Origin: Stenotrophomonas maltophilia
GTDB lineage: Bacteria; Pseudomonadota; Gammaproteobacteria; Xanthomonadales; Xanthomonadaceae
Assembly: GCA_002387845.1 (NCBI GenBank)
Contig: DGLB01000058.1
Span: 549 to 8,470, forward strand
Reading direction: 5' to 3'
DNA: 7,922 bases
The notes under the pieces were generated by a model. The model worked only from the letters and a program-made list of their open reading frames with translations. It was not told where the DNA came from and made no database searches. Shown here one piece after another: positions 5,127 to 7,922 of the stretch (its first letter is position 1; every line of letters starts with the position of its first letter). The translations under genes and the position numbers were made by a program.

Positions 5127-5717
5127 GTGAGCGACAAGGCAACTGAAATCGCGAACCTGCTCGGCCCCACCGTTGAGTCGTTGGGTCTGGAGCTGCTGGG
5201 CGTTGAGTATCTCACCGCGCCCGGTGGTGCCACCCTGCGCCTGTACATCGACGTGCCGGTGGCCGAACAGCCCGATCGCATCGTCAACATCGACGACTGC
5301 GAACGCGTGAGCCGTGAAGTCTCCGCGCAGCTCGACGTGGAAGACCCGATCAGCGCCAACTACACCCTGGAAGTGTCCTCGCCAGGCGTGGACCGCCCGC
5401 TGTTCACGCTGGAACAGTTCGAACGTGCCATTGGCGAATCGGCCAAGGTCACCCTGAAGCTGCCGCAGGACGGTCGCCGCCGTCTGCAGGGCGAGATTCT
5501 CGCCGTGGACGCCGAACAGGGCACTGTCACCTTCCAGGTCGACAATTTCCAGTTCACCGCCGATGTCGAGAACATCGACAAAGCACGCATCATGCCGGAC
5601 TGGGCCGCCCTCGGCCTGGCTCCGAGCAAGCCGACTGGCCCGGCACCCAAGCAGGGTGACAAGGCGAACAAGAAACCATCCAACAAGCCGGCGGCCAAGA
5701 AGCCGCGCGCGGAGTAA
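5127..5717 (+). CDS. rimP: Ribosome maturation factor RimP
   Basis: Cytoplasmic factor needed for late maturation of the 30S subunit; it binds the free small subunit. At 196 residues it is slightly longer than the roughly 150-residue E. coli protein because of the tail. The N-terminal alpha/beta domain (about 1-90) contains GLELLGVEY, the LRLYIDVP strand and the family motif LEVSSPGVDRPL (81-92). A C-terminal SH3-like barrel follows (about 93-158), ending at NIDKARIMPDW. Residues 165-196 form a Lys/Pro/Ala-rich, probably disordered extension that may contact RNA (inferred). The GTG start fits AAGG at 5117-5120 and the expected N-terminus (SDKATEIANLLGPTVESLG); the upstream part of the frame lies in the leader. 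nusA starts 7 bp after the stop, so the genes are almost certainly co-transcribed. Confidence 0.96.
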   Translation: MSDKATEIANLLGPTVESLGLELLGVEYLTAPGGATLRLYIDVPVAEQPDRIVNIDDCERVSREVSAQLDVEDPISANYTLEVSSPGVDRPLFTLEQFERAIGESAKVTLKLPQDGRRRLQGEILAVDAEQGTVTFQVDNFQFTADVENIDKARIMPDWAALGLAPSKPTGPAPKQGDKANKKPSNKPAAKKPRAE

Positions 5718-5724
5718 GCAGCCA

Positions 5725-7236
5725 ATGAGCAAGGAACTTTTGCTGGTAGTGGATGCGGTCGCCAATGAAAAGGGCGTGCCGCGTGAAGTGATCTTCGAGG
5801 CCATTGAAGCCGCCCTGGCTTCGGCCGCGAAGAAGCGTTATCCGGACCAGGAAGTGCTGGCCCGTGTGTCGATCGACCACAAGGACGGCACCTACGAAAC
5901 CTTCCGCCGCTGGGAAGTGGTGGCCGATGACGTGGTGATGGAATCGCCGGACCGCCAGATCCGTCTGATGGACGCGGTCGACGAAGCCGACGGCGTGGAA
6001 GTGGGCGACTACATCGAAGAACAGATCGAAAACCCGGACTTCGGCCGCATCGCAGCGCAGGCCGCCAAGCAGGTCATCGTCCAGCGCGTGCGCGAAGCCG
6101 AGCGCCAGCAGGTCGTGGATGCATGGAAGGACCGCGTCGGTGAACTGGTCACCGGTGTGGTCAAGCGCGCCGAGCGCGGCAACATCTATGTGGACCTGGG
6201 CGGCAACGCCGAGGCCTTCATTCCGAAGGACAAGGGCATTCCGCGCGACGTGCTGCGCGCCGGCGACCGCGTGCGCGGTTACCTGGCCGAAGTGCGTTCG
6301 GAGCCGCGTGGCCCGCAGCTGTTCATCAGCCGCGCCGCGCCGGAATTCATGATCGAGCTGTTCAAGCTGGAAGTGCCGGAAGTCGGCCAGGGCCTGGTGG
6401 AAATCAAGGCCTGCGCCCGTGACCCGGGCGACCGCGCCAAGATCGCCGTGCTTGCCCACGACGCGCGTACCGATCCGATCGGTGCCTGCATCGGCATGCG
6501 CGGTTCGCGCGTGCAGGCCGTGTCCAACGAGCTCAATGGCGAGCGCGTGGACATCGTGCTGTGGAACGACAACCCGGCCAACTTCGTCATCAACGCGATG
6601 GCTCCGGCGGAAGTGCAGTCGATCATCGTCGATGAAGAAAAGCACTCCATGGACCTGGCCGTCGCTGAAGAGCGCCTGGCCCAGGCGATCGGCAAGGGCG
6701 GCCAGAACGTGCGCCTGGCCAGCCGTCTGACCGGTTGGCAGCTGAACGTGATGACCCAGGACCAGGTCACTGCCAAGTCCGAAGCCGAGCAGGGCGTTGC
6801 CCGTCAGCTGTTCATGGACAAGCTGGAAGTGGACGAGGAAATCGCAGCGATCCTGGTGACCGAAGGCTTCAATACGGTCGAGGAAATCGCCTACGTCCCG
6901 GTCGGCGAACTGCTGGCCGTGGAAGGCTTCGACGAAGACATCGTGGAAGAACTGCGTGCCCGTGCCCGCGACGCGCTGCTGAACGAAGCGCTGGCGGTGG
7001 AAGAGGGACTGGAAGACGGCCTGCCGGCCGCCGACCTGCTCGCCCTGGACGGCATGGACGAGGCAACCGCCTACGCCCTGGCCGGCCATGGCGTGCGCAC
7101 CAGTGAGGACCTGTCGGACCTGGCGACCGACGAGATCCTCGAGTTCGGCATCGAAGGCATGGACCAGGAGCGCGCCGCCGCCCTGGTGATGGCCGCCCGA
7201 GCCGAGGAGATCGCCCGCCTGGAGCGCGGCGAATGA
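5725..7236 (+). CDS. nusA: Transcription termination/antitermination factor NusA
   Basis: Cytoplasmic RNA polymerase-binding factor that modulates pausing, hairpin-dependent termination and antitermination. The 503-residue length matches gammaproteobacterial NusA. Domains in order: N-terminal polymerase-binding domain (1 to about 125), S1 domain (about 135-200, with GVVKRAERGNIYVDLG), KH1 (around GACIGMRGSRVQAV, 253-266), KH2 (around IGKGGQNVRLASRLTGW, 322-338), and two C-terminal acidic helix-hairpin-helix repeats (about 366-420 and 435-493; VEEIAYVPVGELLAVEGF and the equivalent SEDLSDLATDEILEFGIEGM). Having both acidic repeats is the proteobacterial form. ATG 5725 is chosen because GGAG (5711-5714) lies 10 nt upstream, overlapping the end of rimP, and the protein then begins MSKELLLVVDAVANEKGVPR as expected. 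NusA may act on the leader hairpin of its own operon (inferred). Confidence 0.98.
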   Translation: MSKELLLVVDAVANEKGVPREVIFEAIEAALASAAKKRYPDQEVLARVSIDHKDGTYETFRRWEVVADDVVMESPDRQIRLMDAVDEADGVEVGDYIEEQIENPDFGRIAAQAAKQVIVQRVREAERQQVVDAWKDRVGELVTGVVKRAERGNIYVDLGGNAEAFIPKDKGIPRDVLRAGDRVRGYLAEVRSEPRGPQLFISRAAPEFMIELFKLEVPEVGQGLVEIKACARDPGDRAKIAVLAHDARTDPIGACIGMRGSRVQAVSNELNGERVDIVLWNDNPANFVINAMAPAEVQSIIVDEEKHSMDLAVAEERLAQAIGKGGQNVRLASRLTGWQLNVMTQDQVTAKSEAEQGVARQLFMDKLEVDEEIAAILVTEGFNTVEEIAYVPVGELLAVEGFDEDIVEELRARARDALLNEALAVEEGLEDGLPAADLLALDGMDEATAYALAGHGVRTSEDLSDLATDEILEFGIEGMDQERAAALVMAARAEEIARLERGE

Positions 7237-7331
7237 GCCAGCGATGAACAGTGCCCTGACCCGCTCAGGGCTTAGACTCCGCGCTGCCTTCGTCCGTTTC
7301 GGAGGCGCGCCAACCAGATCATAGGATCCGA
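7237..7331. other. nusA-infB gap with a short perfect hairpin
   Basis: A 95-bp gap, longer than the rimP-nusA gap. GCCCTGA (7253-7259) / TCAGGGC (7265-7271) form a 7-bp stem with loop CCCGC, followed by TTAGAC without a T-run, so it is not a typical terminator. It may be a pause, processing or transcript-stabilising structure. A weaker TCCG-TTT-CGGA stem lies around 7294-7304. No clear promoter is seen. Confidence 0.45.
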
Positions 7332-7922
7332 ATGTCGCAGCAAACCACCATCCGCAAGCTCGCCGAACTGGTCAACACGCCGGTCGAGAAACTGCTTGAA
7401 CAGCTTGCCGACGCCGGCATGAAGTTCAGCGGTCCCGACCAGGTCGTGACCAGCACCGAGAAGGTGAAGCTCCTGGGCTTCCTCCGTCGTTCGCACGGCA
7501 AGGCGGAAACGCCGGTCGAAAGCGCTGACGAGGCCGCCAAGAAGATCACCCTGAACCGTCGCAAGCTGCAGGAAGTGACGGTCAGCGCCGGTCGCAGCAA
7601 GACCACCGTCAACGTCGAAGTCCGCCAGAAGCGCACCTACACCAAGGACGCCAGTGGCAAGGCGATGACGCCGGATGAGGAGCGTGCCGACATCCTGCGC
7701 AAGCTGGAGGAATCCCGTCAGCGCAATCTGGATGAGCAGCGTGCCCTGGCCGAGAAGGACCGCCTGCGCGACGAGGAAATCGCCCGCAAGCGCCAGGAAG
7801 AGCAGGCTGAAAAAGACCGCATCGAAGCCGAGCGCAAGGCTGCCGAAGCCGCCGCTGAGGCCGCGCGCAACGCGCCCGTCGCCAAGGCCGAGCCGGCCCC
7901 GGCCGCCGAAGCAGCACCTGCG
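7332..7922 (+). CDS. infB: Translation initiation factor IF-2, N-terminal part (partial)
   Basis: GTPase that brings fMet-tRNA to the 30S P site and promotes subunit joining. The frame is open from ATG 7332 to the window end, giving 197 residues with no stop. Residues 1-51 form the IF2 N-terminal helical domain (TIRKLAELVNTPVEKLLEQL, then GMKFSGPDQVVTSTEKVKLLGFL). Residues 72-105 (KITLNRRKLQEVTVSAGRSK and following) match the IF2-associated basic strand region. From about 115 to 178 a charged Glu/Arg/Ala-rich helix predicts coiled coil, then an Ala/Pro linker begins. The GTPase domain lies beyond the window. AGGA at 7323-7326, 5 nt upstream, supports the start. It follows nusA in the same orientation in the conserved rimP-nusA-infB order. 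Its substrate is the product of the tRNA genes upstream. Confidence 0.96.
   Translation, partial: MSQQTTIRKLAELVNTPVEKLLEQLADAGMKFSGPDQVVTSTEKVKLLGFLRRSHGKAETPVESADEAAKKITLNRRKLQEVTVSAGRSKTTVNVEVRQKRTYTKDASGKAMTPDEERADILRKLEESRQRNLDEQRALAEKDRLRDEEIARKRQEEQAEKDRIEAERKAAEAAAEAARNAPVAKAEPAPAAEAAPA

Noticed and set aside
4792..5130. A 112-codon + strand frame in the rimP leader.
   Set aside because: It overlaps the promoter, the structured leader and the rimP start, and it has Gly/Pro/Arg-rich composition expected by chance in GC-rich DNA.
4878..5804. A 308-codon minus-strand frame opposite rimP.
   Set aside because: It is a shadow of rimP on the opposite strand, with no family features.
5590..7089. 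A 499-codon open frame on the minus strand opposite nusA.
   Set aside because: It is a codon-bias shadow of nusA with no domain-like content and no ribosome site considered credible.
7609..7917. A 102-codon minus-strand frame at the window end.
   Set aside because: It is antisense to infB, which reads as a clear IF2 N-terminus on the + strand.

Overview
The window is high-GC gammaproteobacterial chromosome. It looks like Xanthomonadaceae, most likely Stenotrophomonas or a close relative. This rests on the gene order (end of the nuo operon, then initiator tRNA, then rimP-nusA-infB) and on my recollection of NuoM/NuoN, RimP and NusA sequences from that family. The genus is an inference; no database was searched.

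Layout: (1) 1-3392 is the end of a complex I operon on the + strand: the 3' end of nuoL, then complete nuoM (GTG start) and nuoN. They are separated by short gaps, and each carries the charged membrane residues expected of antiporter-like proton-pumping subunits. (2) 3393-4747 is the unusual part. Two identical 77-nt initiator tRNA(fMet) genes stand 1,094 bp apart. Each lies in a direct repeat of about 155 bp that also contains a 3' trailer hairpin and an intrinsic terminator. Between them is one 271-codon ORF that begins at the very end of an Rhs/YD core (the DP...DPNG boundary) and continues into two predicted membrane helices and a basic, low-complexity tail. Part of this insert is visibly less GC-rich than the housekeeping genes. 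The second tRNA has a near-consensus promoter beginning 4 bp after the Rhs stop codon; the first has no comparable promoter. (3) 4744-5126 is a 383-bp non-coding stretch with a good sigma70-type promoter, a 13-nt tandem repeat over its -35 box, and a hairpin-rich leader. The leader ends in a strong terminator-like stem-loop, a candidate attenuator for the next operon. (4) 5127-7922 holds rimP (GTG start), nusA and the first 197 codons of infB, the classical ribosome maturation / transcription elongation / translation initiation operon.

The two operons are ordinary housekeeping loci: NADH-driven proton pumping, and control of transcription and translation. Initiator tRNA beside rimP-nusA-infB parallels the metY-rimP-nusA-infB arrangement of Escherichia coli, so the second tRNA copy is in the conserved place. 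The best candidate for something little described is the tRNA(fMet)-flanked orphan Rhs-tip cassette. I cannot show from sequence alone that it is a functioning system rather than a duplication with a passenger gene.
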